A DNA stretch of 64,000 nucleotides from positions 310,001 through 374,000 of the forward strand of contig CDRNVI010000164.1 of assembly GCA_977017575.1 (NCBI GenBank). The letters run 5' to 3'. This stretch comes from Paramoeba atlantica (lineage: Eukaryota; Discosea). This document shows positions 55,975 through 64,000 of this stretch, piece by piece. The notes under the pieces are model-generated. The model saw nothing but the letters and a program-made list of their open reading frames with translations, was not told the origin of the DNA and searched no databases. Made by a program: the position numbers and the translations under genes. Numbering within the stretch: the stretch's first letter is position 1; each line of letters opens with the position of its first letter.

Positions 55975-58037
55975 TTAAGATGTGTTCTGAAGAACAATCC
56001 TGGCAATAGATTTCCAAGAAGGATAATCTTTTCTTGAATAAAAATTCACAACTTCTTCAAATTTGAAATGAAGACCATATTTGAGTGCTGATACCTCAAC
56101 AAGTCCTGTCAAAGCCAACATATCCGCTCTTGTTGCTATTTTGAACAAAGAAAAAACCAAAAAGAAATTATTTTTAAAAAGAAGAGAGGAAAAAGAAGAG
56201 AAAATGAGGATAAAATATTTAAAAGAAAACCTGTGAGATTTTCATTGACAGGATTACCATGAAGATCTGTTCGGGGATTGCGATTCCATCGATTGAATGT
56301 ATGAAGAGTGTTATCTCCTGTTTCGTTTGCGAGGACTGTCAGCGCCACCGTTCCATTTGAAGACTTGGAAGAAGAAAAGATTTCATCAGTTCAGAAAGAA
56401 GAAAGAATAAAGTATTAAAAAAAATATTTAAAAAAAATATTAAAAAAAAACCTCCAAATCTTTCCTCAACCAATAACCACCATTTTTACAAATCTTATTC
56501 CCCTCAATCTCCAACCTCACAACCTCACTCTTCACAAACTGCCGACACAACATTGGAAGTCTTAACCAAGTTTTTGGATCATTTGGATCATTTGGATAAG
56601 TTACAAGTATTTGATAAAATGACATTTCCTCTTTAATTAAATCCATGCTCATGTCTTTTGGGGGAAGTAGCTGGACGGGTTTTTTGAGAAAAAAGAAAAG
56701 GAATGAAAAAAAAAAAAGAAAAATGGACCTTTCCCGTTCGAAGAAAATTTAATACAACAGCAAATGCATCCCCATCTCGATCCACATAAACATATCCATC
56801 TATTTATCATTCAAAATACAAATATTAGTTCAGTTCTGGTCCCTTTTCAAGAAAGAGAGAATGAAAAATTAAATCAAGATGAATGGTACCTTCATCAAGA
56901 AGGGAAGGCAAAGAACCATCCAAGTGTCTCTCTAACATTCGAGTCAACATATTTTCTCCCTACAAAACATTGATTAAAAAGGAAAAGAAAACATATAAAG
57001 AAAAGAGATTGATTTGAAAAAGGAAAAAGAATAAGAATAAAAGAAAACGAGTGATCAAAAAAACCAACCTGAGAAGCTAAAGTTGTCCAAGAAGTAACAT
57101 ACCGTCGACCACCAACATTCAATTTAACCATCTTCTCCCCTCCTCTCTCCCCTTTTTCTCCTTTTTCTCCTCTCTCAGTTTTCTCAGCTCTTTCTCCTCT
57201 CTCTCCTTTTTCTCCCCCTCCACTACTCTCAAAATTCTTCTCAATCTCTCTCCCCCAACTCCCAGCAATAACTCTCCCACTCTCCTCACCTCCCTCTCCC
57301 TTCTTCCCATTCATAATCGGTATAAAAATAGTCGTAGTAATAGAAGAAGAAGAAGAAGAAGGAGAGGGACTTTCATCACATCCACCCTTTGTAAGAAGAC
57401 CCAAATCTCCAACACTCCGACTACTACTACTCGATCCTCCGTTATTGCCAACTCCGATTCCACTCTCATTTTCAAAGACAAAATCTTCCCCCAATTCAAG
57501 AAAGGAATCCCTCCTTTTGCTGTTGGAAGAGAAAACATTTTCCGATCCAAATCCATGGCCAGAACTAGAACTGGTTCCTCCAAACCCTCCGCTTCTATTG
57601 AAAGGAGAAGAAGGGAAAGTAGCAAAGGAAGAAGGAGATAGGCTACTAAAACCAGTACAAGGAGATGTAGAACCACTTTCTATTACACTTGTGGGAGAAA
57701 TAACCTCTTCTCCTCTTTCTCCTCCTTTTGTTCTTTTTTGACAGTGGCAACAACAAGTACAAACACGAAGTTTTCGAGAGGAAGCAGTTCTTTGATGTTC
57801 TTCTCCTCCCTCATCTGTTCCTTCTTCTCTCTTTTCAACGAAAGAAGCTCTCTTTTCCCGAGGAGATCTCTTTTCCTCCCCAGAACTCTCTCCTTTTGAT
57901 CTCTCTCTTTCCCCTTTCCCTCCAGAACGATTTCGAGAAGAAGAAGGAGGAGAAAGAGTCCCCGTTTGATCCCCATGTTTTACTCTTGAACCTTTCTTTC
58001 GATCCTTTTTCTTCTCATCTTCTGAGGCATGGAACAT
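55975..58037 (-). CDS. KCTD-like BTB/T1 protein with long disordered N-terminus
   Basis: Exons (minus): 58037-57069, 56959-56890, 56799-56729, 56670-56452, 56363-56231, 56135-55975; 540 aa, phases consistent. Residues 1-300 are low-complexity, rich in Ser, Glu, Lys and Gly with EKGERGE-type repeats and a CTCCCHCQK cluster. The BTB/T1 fold follows: MVKLNVGGRRYVTSWTTLAS, ENMLTRMLERHLDG, DGYVYVDRDGDAFAVVLNFL-RTGK, which matches the potassium-channel tetramerisation domain of KCTD proteins (adaptors for cullin-3 ligases). The C-terminal region (WLRLPMLCRQFVKSEVVRLE...) is unassigned. No channel helices are present. The ATG at 58037 is the first in frame. Confidence 0.85.
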
Positions 58038-58306
58038 GACACAAATCAACCACCCTGTGTTTTTGTCTCCTCCTTCTCTCCGATCTCTGTTCTCCTCTCT
58101 CTTTTACAACTTTTACCTCGTTTCACAACTTTCACTTCAAAAAAAAGGAGGAAAAAAATCTTTAAAAAATCCGACATAAAATTTCGGATTTTGAGTTTTC
58201 TCACTTTTGTTTGTTTTTGGATTTTCGTGTTTTTTTGTGTTTTTTGTGTTTTTGTGAGAGGGGTCGGCCGTTTGTCCTCTTCGTGTTGTGAAGAAAGGAA
58301 CAAGAG

Positions 58307-58873
58307 ATGACTTCTTTCTTAGTAGAACAAGCTGTTTCCTCTCAAGTTGGAGATGCAAAAGACTCCATGGGGTCTCTCTCTCTTTCTTTCTTTTTCAAAC
58401 CACCTTTCCTTTGTTTTTTTTCAATTGATTTTTCTTTTTTTCTTTTCAGATTCGGAGATGAAGACAAAGGAGAGTCAGATCAAGAAAGGAGAAAAAGGTA
58501 CCAAGAACACGAACAGAGAGAAAGGGAAAATGATAGAAAGTTAAAAGAGAAGGCAGATCGCCGACATGAATCATCACGGGTCAAGAACGATGCCTTGCGA
58601 TCAAAGTAAGCCAAATTCATTTTTCTCCTTTTTTTCTCTTCTCTGCCTTCTTTGGGAACTGTTCTTGTGATTATGGAATATCCAAGAATCTTCGTTTTTA
58701 AGAATCTTTTTGCTTGATACTCCTTTATTGAATGATCTCTTAGGTATGGACTATCAGATAAAAAGAAAGGCAGCCAATACCAACCAATCGGTACTTCCGA
58801 AAGAGCTTCGCTTCTTCGTTCTCCTCCACCACCACGAGAAAAGGGGTGTTGTCAATCTTGCGTTCTCCTGTGA
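58307..58873 (+). CDS. Complexin-like protein with CAAX box
   Basis: Exons 58307-58371, 58450-58605, 58744-58873; 116 aa. A short N-terminus (MTSFLVEQAVSSQVGDAKDS) precedes a long charged helix (ERRKRYQEHEQREREND, KLKEKADRRHE) and NDALRSKYGLSDKKK, which resembles the SNARE-binding central helix of complexins (IRDKYGIKKK). The tail ends CCQSCVLL: a CAAX box for prenylation with adjacent Cys for palmitoylation, as in complexins 3/4 and invertebrate forms. Complexins regulate SNARE-driven vesicle fusion. The match is short and charged helices mimic each other, so the assignment is moderate. The gene runs divergently from the KCTD-like gene, 269 bp apart. Confidence 0.5.
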
Positions 58874-59327
58874 TTTTTCTTCAAAGGAAGTCCACTGAAC
58901 AGAGAGTTTCCTTTTGTCTGTAGACTTAATCTCCCATAATAACCACAACAATCACCCACCAACAAGAAATAACTCATCTTGTTGGGCAGTTCAAAAAGGG
59001 ATCTTTTACCCAACCCTTTTTTTTGAATTTTAACTTGTTGGTAGCTCGAATATTCTGGAAGAATATCAAACAAACAAAGATATTTATCAATAACCACAAC
59101 TGTAACTGTGTTATCCCTTTGAAAGACCAGACTTTTCTCGATTTGATTAATTTATTGATTTGATAGGGTGAATGAGAAACGGAAATTCTTTGGAGTCAAA
59201 ACTCATCATTAACATTCTTGATAGAGTTTCAATAACATCTTTCTCTTCAGAACAAACGAGCTCGACAACACTTATCTCTTCTCAAGAAAAGTGTTGGGAA
59301 GTGAAGTTAATTACAATTGTTCTTTTT
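58874..59327. other. Intergenic between complexin-like and Rac 2
   Basis: No protein-like frame on either strand. Short inverted pieces around TTGTTGG are the only structure noticed. It holds the 3' flanks of two convergent genes. Confidence 0.4.
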
Positions 59328-59921
59328 TCACGTCAGAACACAACTACGCTGATTTTTCTTCGACTGTTTCGTTTTCTTGATTGGAACAGAACGAATTGCT
59401 TCATCAAAAACCTGTTTGACGTCTTCAGAACTCATTGCACTGCACTCCACATACTTTGCTCCAATGTCTTTCGCAAGCTCGCTTCCCGTCTCTTTTGAAA
59501 TTGGTTTCAATCCTCTTTCCATCTCCAAGATTGCAAAAGTATCAGATCGAAGATCACACTTAGTTCCTACGAGAATAATTTCTGCAGAAGGACAATGGTG
59601 TTCGATTTCTGGAATCCACTTGCATTGGACATTCTCAAAGGATGATGGAGACATCACTGAGAAACAGACCAAGAAAACATCTGTGTTTGAGTAAGAAAGA
59701 GGGCGCAATCGATCATACTCCTCTTGGCCTGTTGTATCCCACAGACCCAAGCAGATTAGTTTTTCCCCCACGAAGCAGAGGCTTTCATGATTCTCGAAAA
59801 CTGTTGGGATGGACTGTGTCGGGAAAGATTTTTTTGTATAGGCAATTAACAAGCAAGTCTTCCCAACAGTTCCATCCCCAACCACAACACACTTAATTGT
59901 TTGTACGATGGTCTTTTCCAT
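59328..59921 (-). CDS. Rac-like small GTPase 2, divergent
   Basis: 197 aa, intronless, ATG at 59921. P-loop GDGTVGKT (Ala13 replaced by Thr), switch I altered to [15 protein letters not shown] instead of [10 protein letters not shown], and switch [13 protein letters not shown] (DTAGQ Ala59 to Thr). TKCD and ECSAM remain. The tail is [10 protein letters not shown], a CAAX that would favour farnesylation by its Thr. Effector-loop and switch changes are unusual for Rac proteins; A59T in Ras lowers GTPase activity, so slow cycling or altered partners are plausible. The frame is intact, arguing against decay. Confidence 0.9.
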   Translation of the reverse strand: MEKTIVQTIKCVVVGDGTVGKTCLLIAYTKKSFPTQSIPTVFENHESLCFVGEKLICLGLWDTTGQEEYDRLRPLSYSNTDVFLVCFSVMSPSSFENVQCKWIPEIEHHCPSAEIILVGTKCDLRSDTFAILEMERGLKPISKETGSELAKDIGAKYVECSAMSSEDVKQVFDEAIRSVPIKKTKQSKKNQRSCVLT

Positions 59922-60125
59922 TTTTTTTGTTTACAAGTCTTCGTTCGCAAGATTCCCTCCATTGAACTTCAGAAAGGAACTTCTGAAACTATTTTCAGTT
60001 ATTGATCCCCAGGAATGACCTTTTAGGGCAGGAAGTCCCGAACCAATTTGGAACTCCAAATTTTGGTGAAAAGAGAACGAATTTCTTGTCATTGACAATT
60101 GGTTGTTCATTCGAAAGTTCAAATC

Positions 60126-60310
60126 GAGGAACAGGTCTGAAAGATAAGAAGAAAATTTTGAATGAATTAATTTATTTGGTTGGGTGAAAAAGAAACCAAG
60201 GTGGTTGTCAGATGTTCAAAGAGAATCTCTCTCTTTCAACCAAATGATGCAACCCAATATCGTGTTTCTCTCCGAAAGTTTTCTCATCTCTCTCAATAAA
60301 GGTGATGGAA
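60126..60310 (-). repeat. Rac-array flanking repeat, copy 1
   Basis: About 180 bp beginning GGAACAGGTCTGAAAG and containing GGTTGTCAGATGTTCAAAGA and CAACCCAATATCGTGTTTCT, recurring at 61233-61419 and 62259-62436. It marks the joints of the tandem Rac units, each roughly 1.05-1.1 kb. Confidence 0.85.
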
Positions 60311-60431
60311 GTGGATTAGGAGAGTATTAAAACTGCCAGCTCCACCAAAAAGACAACTGCCTCTTTGGCTCACAGAGAAGAGGCGAAAAGGCGGTTTAAC
60401 AGATATATAGTTCACTTCAAATCCTCTTTTC

Positions 60432-61022
60432 TCACATCAAAATACAACCATGGCGATTTTTCTTCGATGGCTTCATTTGAAGAGGTGGATAAAGAACTAA
60501 ACGAACTGCTTCATCAAAAACATCTTTGACACCTTGAGAAGTCTTTGCACTGCATTCCACATATCTTGCTGCTCCAATATCTTTCGCAAGCCCACTTCCC
60601 ATCTCGTTCGAAATTGGTTCCAAATCTCTTTCCTCCATTTTCGACATTGCAAAAGGGTCAGATTGAAGATCACACTTAGTTCCTACGAGAAGAATTTTTG
60701 CAGAAGGACAGTGGTGTTCGATTTCTCCAATCCACTTGCATCGGACATTCTCAAAGGATGATGGAGACATCACTGAGAAACAAACCAAGAAAACATCTGT
60801 GCCAGGGTAAGAAAGAGGGCGCAATCGATCATACTCTCCTTGGCCTGCTGTGTCCCACAGACCCAAGTTGATGGACTTTCCATCGACTTGGCTCATGTTT
60901 CCGTAATTATCGAAAACTGTGGGGATGTATTCTTGTGGGAAAGAATTTGTTGTGTACACAATGAACAAACAAGTTTTTCCAACAGCTCCGTCTCCAACCA
61001 CAACACACTTAATTGATTGCAT
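60432..61022 (-). CDS. Rac-like small GTPase 3
   Basis: 196 aa from ATG 61022 ([20 protein letters not shown]); the frame is open further upstream, but the conserved Rac start fixes this ATG. Switch [11 protein letters not shown], but switch II reads [11 protein letters not shown], replacing the conserved Glu after Gln61 by Gly, and the following loop is NMSQVDGKS. Tail [10 protein letters not shown] with CAAX CILM. Intronless. Very similar to copies 4 and 5, with shared upstream and downstream flanks. Confidence 0.92.
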   Translation of the reverse strand: MQSIKCVVVGDGAVGKTCLFIVYTTNSFPQEYIPTVFDNYGNMSQVDGKSINLGLWDTAGQGEYDRLRPLSYPGTDVFLVCFSVMSPSSFENVRCKWIGEIEHHCPSAKILLVGTKCDLQSDPFAMSKMEERDLEPISNEMGSGLAKDIGAARYVECSAKTSQGVKDVFDEAVRLVLYPPLQMKPSKKNRHGCILM

Positions 61023-61232
61023 CTTTTTCTTTTTCCTTTTCTTTTCTCTTCCAAAACGATTTGTAAGAAACAAGAAGAGAGGAGGTGAACAGTTTTGAGT
61101 GAAAACAGGATGACCTTTTATGGGAATCGGAAGTCGTGAACCAATTTGGAATTCCAGATTTTGTGGAAAGAGAACGAATTTCTTGTCATTGGCAATTGGC
61201 AATTGGTTGTTCATTCAAAAGTTCAAATAAAG

Positions 61233-61419
61233 GAACAGGTCCTGAAAGAAAAGAAGAAATTTTGGATGAATTAATTAATTTATTTGGTTGGGTGAAAAAG
61301 AAACCAAGGTGGTTGTCAGATGTTCAAAGAGAATCTCTCTCTCTTTCAACCAAATGATGAACAACCCAATATCGTGTTTCTCTCCGAAAGTTTTCTCATC
61401 TCTCTCTCTCAATAAAGGT
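61233..61419 (-). repeat. Rac-array flanking repeat, copy 2
   Basis: Second copy of the 180-bp unit between Rac-like genes 3 and 4. It differs from copy 1 by a few bases and an extra TTAA and CT dinucleotides. Confidence 0.85.
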
Positions 61420-61462
61420 GGTTGAATAAAAATGAAGATAGTTCACTTCAAATCCTCTTTTC

Positions 61463-62053
61463 TCACATCAAAATACAACCATGGCGATTTTTCTTCGATG
61501 GCTTCATTTGAAGAGGTGGATAAAGAACTGAACGAATTGCTTCATTAAAAACACGTTTCACACCTTGAGAAGTCTTTGCACTGCATTCCACATATCTTGT
61601 TGCTCCAATCTCTTTCGCAAGCTCACTTCCCATCTCGTTCGAAATTGGTTCCAAATCTCTTTCCTCCATTTTCGACATTACAGAAGGGTCAGATCGAAGA
61701 TCACACTTAGTTCCTACGAGAATAATTTTTGCAGAAGGACAATGTTGTTCGATTTCTCCAATCCACTTGCATCGGACATTCTCAAAGGATGATGGAGACA
61801 TCACTGAGAAACAAACCAAGAAAACATCTGTGCTTGGGTAAGAAAGAGGGCGCAATCGATCATAGTCTTCTTGGCCTGCTGTATCCCACAGACCCAAGTT
61901 GATGGACTTTCCATCGACTTGGCAATGGGTTCCGTAATTATCGGAAACTGTTGGGATGTATTCTTGTGGGAAAGAATTTGTTGTGTACACAATCAACAAA
62001 CAAGTTTTTCCGACAGCTCCGTCTCCAACCACAACACACTTAATTGTTTGCAT
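61463..62053 (-). CDS. Rac-like small GTPase 4
   Basis: 196 aa from ATG 62053 ([20 protein letters not shown]). Switch I is [10 protein letters not shown] (Phe37 to Ser, an effector-loop residue), switch [17 protein letters not shown] intact, CAAX CILM. Intronless; member of the minus-strand tandem array. The protein is nearly the same as copies 3 and 5. Phe37 is important for several Rac effectors, so this copy may have narrowed signalling. Confidence 0.92.
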   Translation of the reverse strand: MQTIKCVVVGDGAVGKTCLLIVYTTNSFPQEYIPTVSDNYGTHCQVDGKSINLGLWDTAGQEDYDRLRPLSYPSTDVFLVCFSVMSPSSFENVRCKWIGEIEQHCPSAKIILVGTKCDLRSDPSVMSKMEERDLEPISNEMGSELAKEIGATRYVECSAKTSQGVKRVFNEAIRSVLYPPLQMKPSKKNRHGCILM

Positions 62054-62258
62054 CTTTTTCCTTTTTTTCTTTTCTTTTCTCTTCCAAAACGATTTGTAAG
62101 AAACATCTTTCTCGAACTTCAAGAAAAAGGGAACCAAGAAACGAGGAGGTGAAAAGTTTTTAGCGAAAACGGGGTGACCTTTTATGGGAATCGGAAGTCG
62201 TGAACCAATTCCAGATTTTGAAGAGAACTGACTGTACCACTCAAAAGTTCAAATAAAG

Positions 62259-62436
62259 GAACAGGTCCTGAAAGAAAAGAAGAAATTTTGAATGAATTAA
62301 TTTATTTGGTTGGGTGAAAGAAACCAAGGTGGTTGTCAGATGTTCAAAGAGAATCTCTCTCTCTTTCAACCAAATGATGAACAACCCAATATCGTGTTTC
62401 TCTCCGAAAGTTTTCTCATCTCTCTCTCTCAATAAA
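62259..62436 (-). repeat. Rac-array flanking repeat, copy 3
   Basis: Third copy of the unit, between Rac-like genes 4 and 5. It carries AACCCAATATCGTGTTTCTC, followed by the same CTCTCTCAATAAAGG as copy 2. Confidence 0.85.
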
Positions 62437-62482
62437 GGTGGTTGAATAAAAATGAAGACAGTTCACTCCAGACCCTCTTTTC

Positions 62483-63076
62483 TCACATCAAAATACAACC
62501 ACGGCGATTTTTCTTCGATGGCTTCATTTTCTGGACAGACGGAAAAAGAACTGAACGAATTGCTTCATCAAAAACACTTTTCACACCTTGAGAAGTCATT
62601 GCACTGCATTCCACATATCTTGCTGCTCCAATATCTTTCGCAAGCCCACTTCCCATCTCGTTTGAAATTGGTTCCAAACCTCTTTCCTCCATTTTCGACA
62701 TTGCAAAAGGGTCAGATCGAAGATCACACTTAGTTCCTACGAGAATAATTTTTGCAGAAGAACAATAGTGTTCGATCTCTGGAATCCACTTGCATCGGAC
62801 ATTCTCAAAGGATGATGGAGACATCACTGAGAAACAAACCAAGAAAACATCTGTGCTTGGGTAAGAAAGAGGGCGCAATCGATCATAGTCTTCTTGGCCT
62901 GCTGTGTCCCACAGACCCAAGTTGATGACCTTTCCGTCGACTTGGCAATGAGTTCCGTAATTATCGAAAACTGTTGGGATGTATTCTTGTGGGAAAGAAT
63001 TTGTTGTGTACACAATCAACAGACAAGTTTTTCCAACAGCTCCGTCTCCAACCGCAACACACTTAATTGATTGCAT
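62483..63076 (-). CDS. Rac-like small GTPase 5
   Basis: 197 aa from ATG 63076 ([20 protein letters not shown]). All GTPase motifs are canonical: [37 protein letters not shown]. The tail [17 protein letters not shown] has a polybasic region and CAAX. It is the most conventional member of the minus-strand array and may be the ancestor of copies 3 and 4. The upstream sequence (CTTCCAAAACGATTTGTAAG) is shared with copies 3 and 4 and probably contains the promoter. Confidence 0.93.
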   Translation of the reverse strand: MQSIKCVAVGDGAVGKTCLLIVYTTNSFPQEYIPTVFDNYGTHCQVDGKVINLGLWDTAGQEDYDRLRPLSYPSTDVFLVCFSVMSPSSFENVRCKWIPEIEHYCSSAKIILVGTKCDLRSDPFAMSKMEERGLEPISNEMGSGLAKDIGAARYVECSAMTSQGVKSVFDEAIRSVLFPSVQKMKPSKKNRRGCILM

Positions 63077-63353
63077 CTTTTTCCTTTTTCCTTTTCTTTT
63101 CTCTTCCAAAACGATTTGTAAGAAACATCTTTCTCGAACTTCAAGAAAAAGTGAACCAAGAAACGAGAAGTTGAAAAGTTTTTGGTGAAAACGGGAACGA
63201 CACCAATTATTTCCTTTTGTGTAGCAATAAAGTAAACCGATGTTTTTGGGGGTTCAAAACTTTGGCAAAAAACATTTATTTATTTCACAAATTGGATTGC
63301 ACTTTCAAATTAAAAATGAGGGAACGAAATACGTTTTTAAATGACAATAATTA

Positions 63354-64000
63354 TCATTTTGGAACAGCAGAAGTATGTTTGGAGTGTCGCTTCCCACATT
63401 TTTCACAATAATAAGACCCACTCGTCTCTTGTTCAGCTCTCGCGAAAGAGAATTCATCCGGTTTTGCCAAGGTCGGTCCGTCTGTGAGGGAAGTAACAAA
63501 AGGTGAGATACTCAAGTTCGACAATGGATCAGCCATTGAGATGGACGGGATCTCTTTTGATGGGATCGCGCGTGACATGAAAGAGGAGGAGGGTGGGCCT
63601 CCAGAAAGGTTCGATGAAGGAGAAGAAGTACTACTGGACGAAGAAGAGGAAGAAGAGCAGCCCTTTGAGGAACTTGAACCTTTGCAAGAGGAGAGTGAAG
63701 AACCAGTCGGGCAACCAGGTGGAAGAGAAGGAGGAACAAGAAAGGGGACAGCCAATTTTCCATTGGATATTTTATGACAGGCCGCCATCAAGTCATAAGC
63801 GATTCCAGGAGATACAATAGAATCCTTTTTTTAAAAAAAAACAAAGCTTAGATTTCTAACTAAAGGGTAGGAGAGAAAAGAAGAAATGAGATTACATTTT
63901 TGTAGAAAGGATGTTTCTGAACAAAGGATCTCATCCAATTTGCAGTTGTTTGGAGTTCACCTGAAGCTCTCTTCCCTATAAACACCAGATACTGCCAAAA
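63354..64000 (-). CDS. GCLC: Glutamate-cysteine ligase catalytic subunit, C-terminal part
   Basis: First enzyme of glutathione synthesis. Two exons visible: 64000-63896 (continues beyond the window) and 63824-63354, joined in phase 0. The encoded [20 protein letters not shown] and [20 protein letters not shown] match the family C-terminus (RA-GE--T-A-W-R-FV-SHP-YK-DSVV---I-YDL). Beyond the usual end there is a 100-residue Ser/Pro-rich extension ([14 protein letters not shown]) closing with [17 protein letters not shown], a possible zinc ligand group not expected in this enzyme. Confidence 0.85.

Noticed and set aside
60432-61214. 260-aa N-terminally extended Rac protein
   Set aside because: The extension is not conserved in the sister copies, and the usual Rac start MQSIKC lies at 61022.
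1-64000. CRISPR arrays, operons, rRNA or tRNA genes
   Set aside because: No regularly spaced repeats, no prokaryotic gene organisation and no recognisable rRNA or tRNA sequence were seen; a tRNA scan was not possible by eye.

Overview
This is nuclear DNA of a single-celled eukaryote. RPL37 is split by three introns, one of them directly after the start codon. Most genes carry short GT-AG introns (about 45-130 bp) whose coding strand is almost pure T/C. The standard code is used, intergenic gaps are short and non-coding DNA is AT-rich. The lineage cannot be fixed from sequence alone. Rac-like GTPases, a TRIM-type RING/B-box/NHL protein and a complexin-like protein sit beside a plant-type LRR receptor and bacterial-looking enzyme folds. 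An amoeboid or animal-related protist would fit, but this is inference.

Layout. 1-6.3 kb is housekeeping DNA: the 5' end of an unknown gene, RPL37, a YIPF3-like Golgi protein, an anchored alkaline phosphatase and ZCCHC9. 6.5-12.8 kb holds three tandem S10 serine carboxypeptidases; a fourth copy lies at 27.5 kb. The 14.7 kb between copies 3 and 4 is an accessory island: a pogo/Jerky-like transposase remnant, a degenerate RCC1-repeat gene, a GC-richer intronless secreted LamG protein, and a 9.6-kb DNA transposon with about 322-bp terminal inverted repeats. That transposon carries two convergent genes, one a P-element-like transposase. Its right end lies 36 bp upstream of the fourth carboxypeptidase start codon.

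29.6-33.4 kb: a zinc-finger plus D123 (CDC123) protein, a small cupin whose first exon is partly duplicated, and a left-handed beta-helix nucleotidyltransferase-like protein. 33.5-39.1 kb: two O-fucosyltransferase-like paralogues mixed with three copies of an unknown Met-Gly-Asn, Cys/His-rich small protein. 39.4-41.4 kb: another DNA-transposon gene. 41.6-42.3 kb: a NUDT5-like Nudix hydrolase. 42.4-48.8 kb: one very large minus-strand receptor (plant-type LRRs, polyproline, Cys-rich ectodomain, C-terminal multi-pass domain). 49.1-54.9 kb: an unknown 755-aa helical protein and a TRIM-NHL protein. 55.1-63.1 kb: five intronless Rac-like GTPases, with a KCTD-like BTB protein and a complexin-like protein between the first and second. 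The window ends in the C-terminus of glutamate-cysteine ligase.

Themes: recent local duplication (carboxypeptidases, Rac genes, MGN proteins), concerted evolution among copies, and insertion of class II transposons into a tandem array. No virus-derived element, CRISPR array, rRNA or tRNA gene was recognised. Exon boundaries were assigned by hand from GT/AG sites and reading phase.
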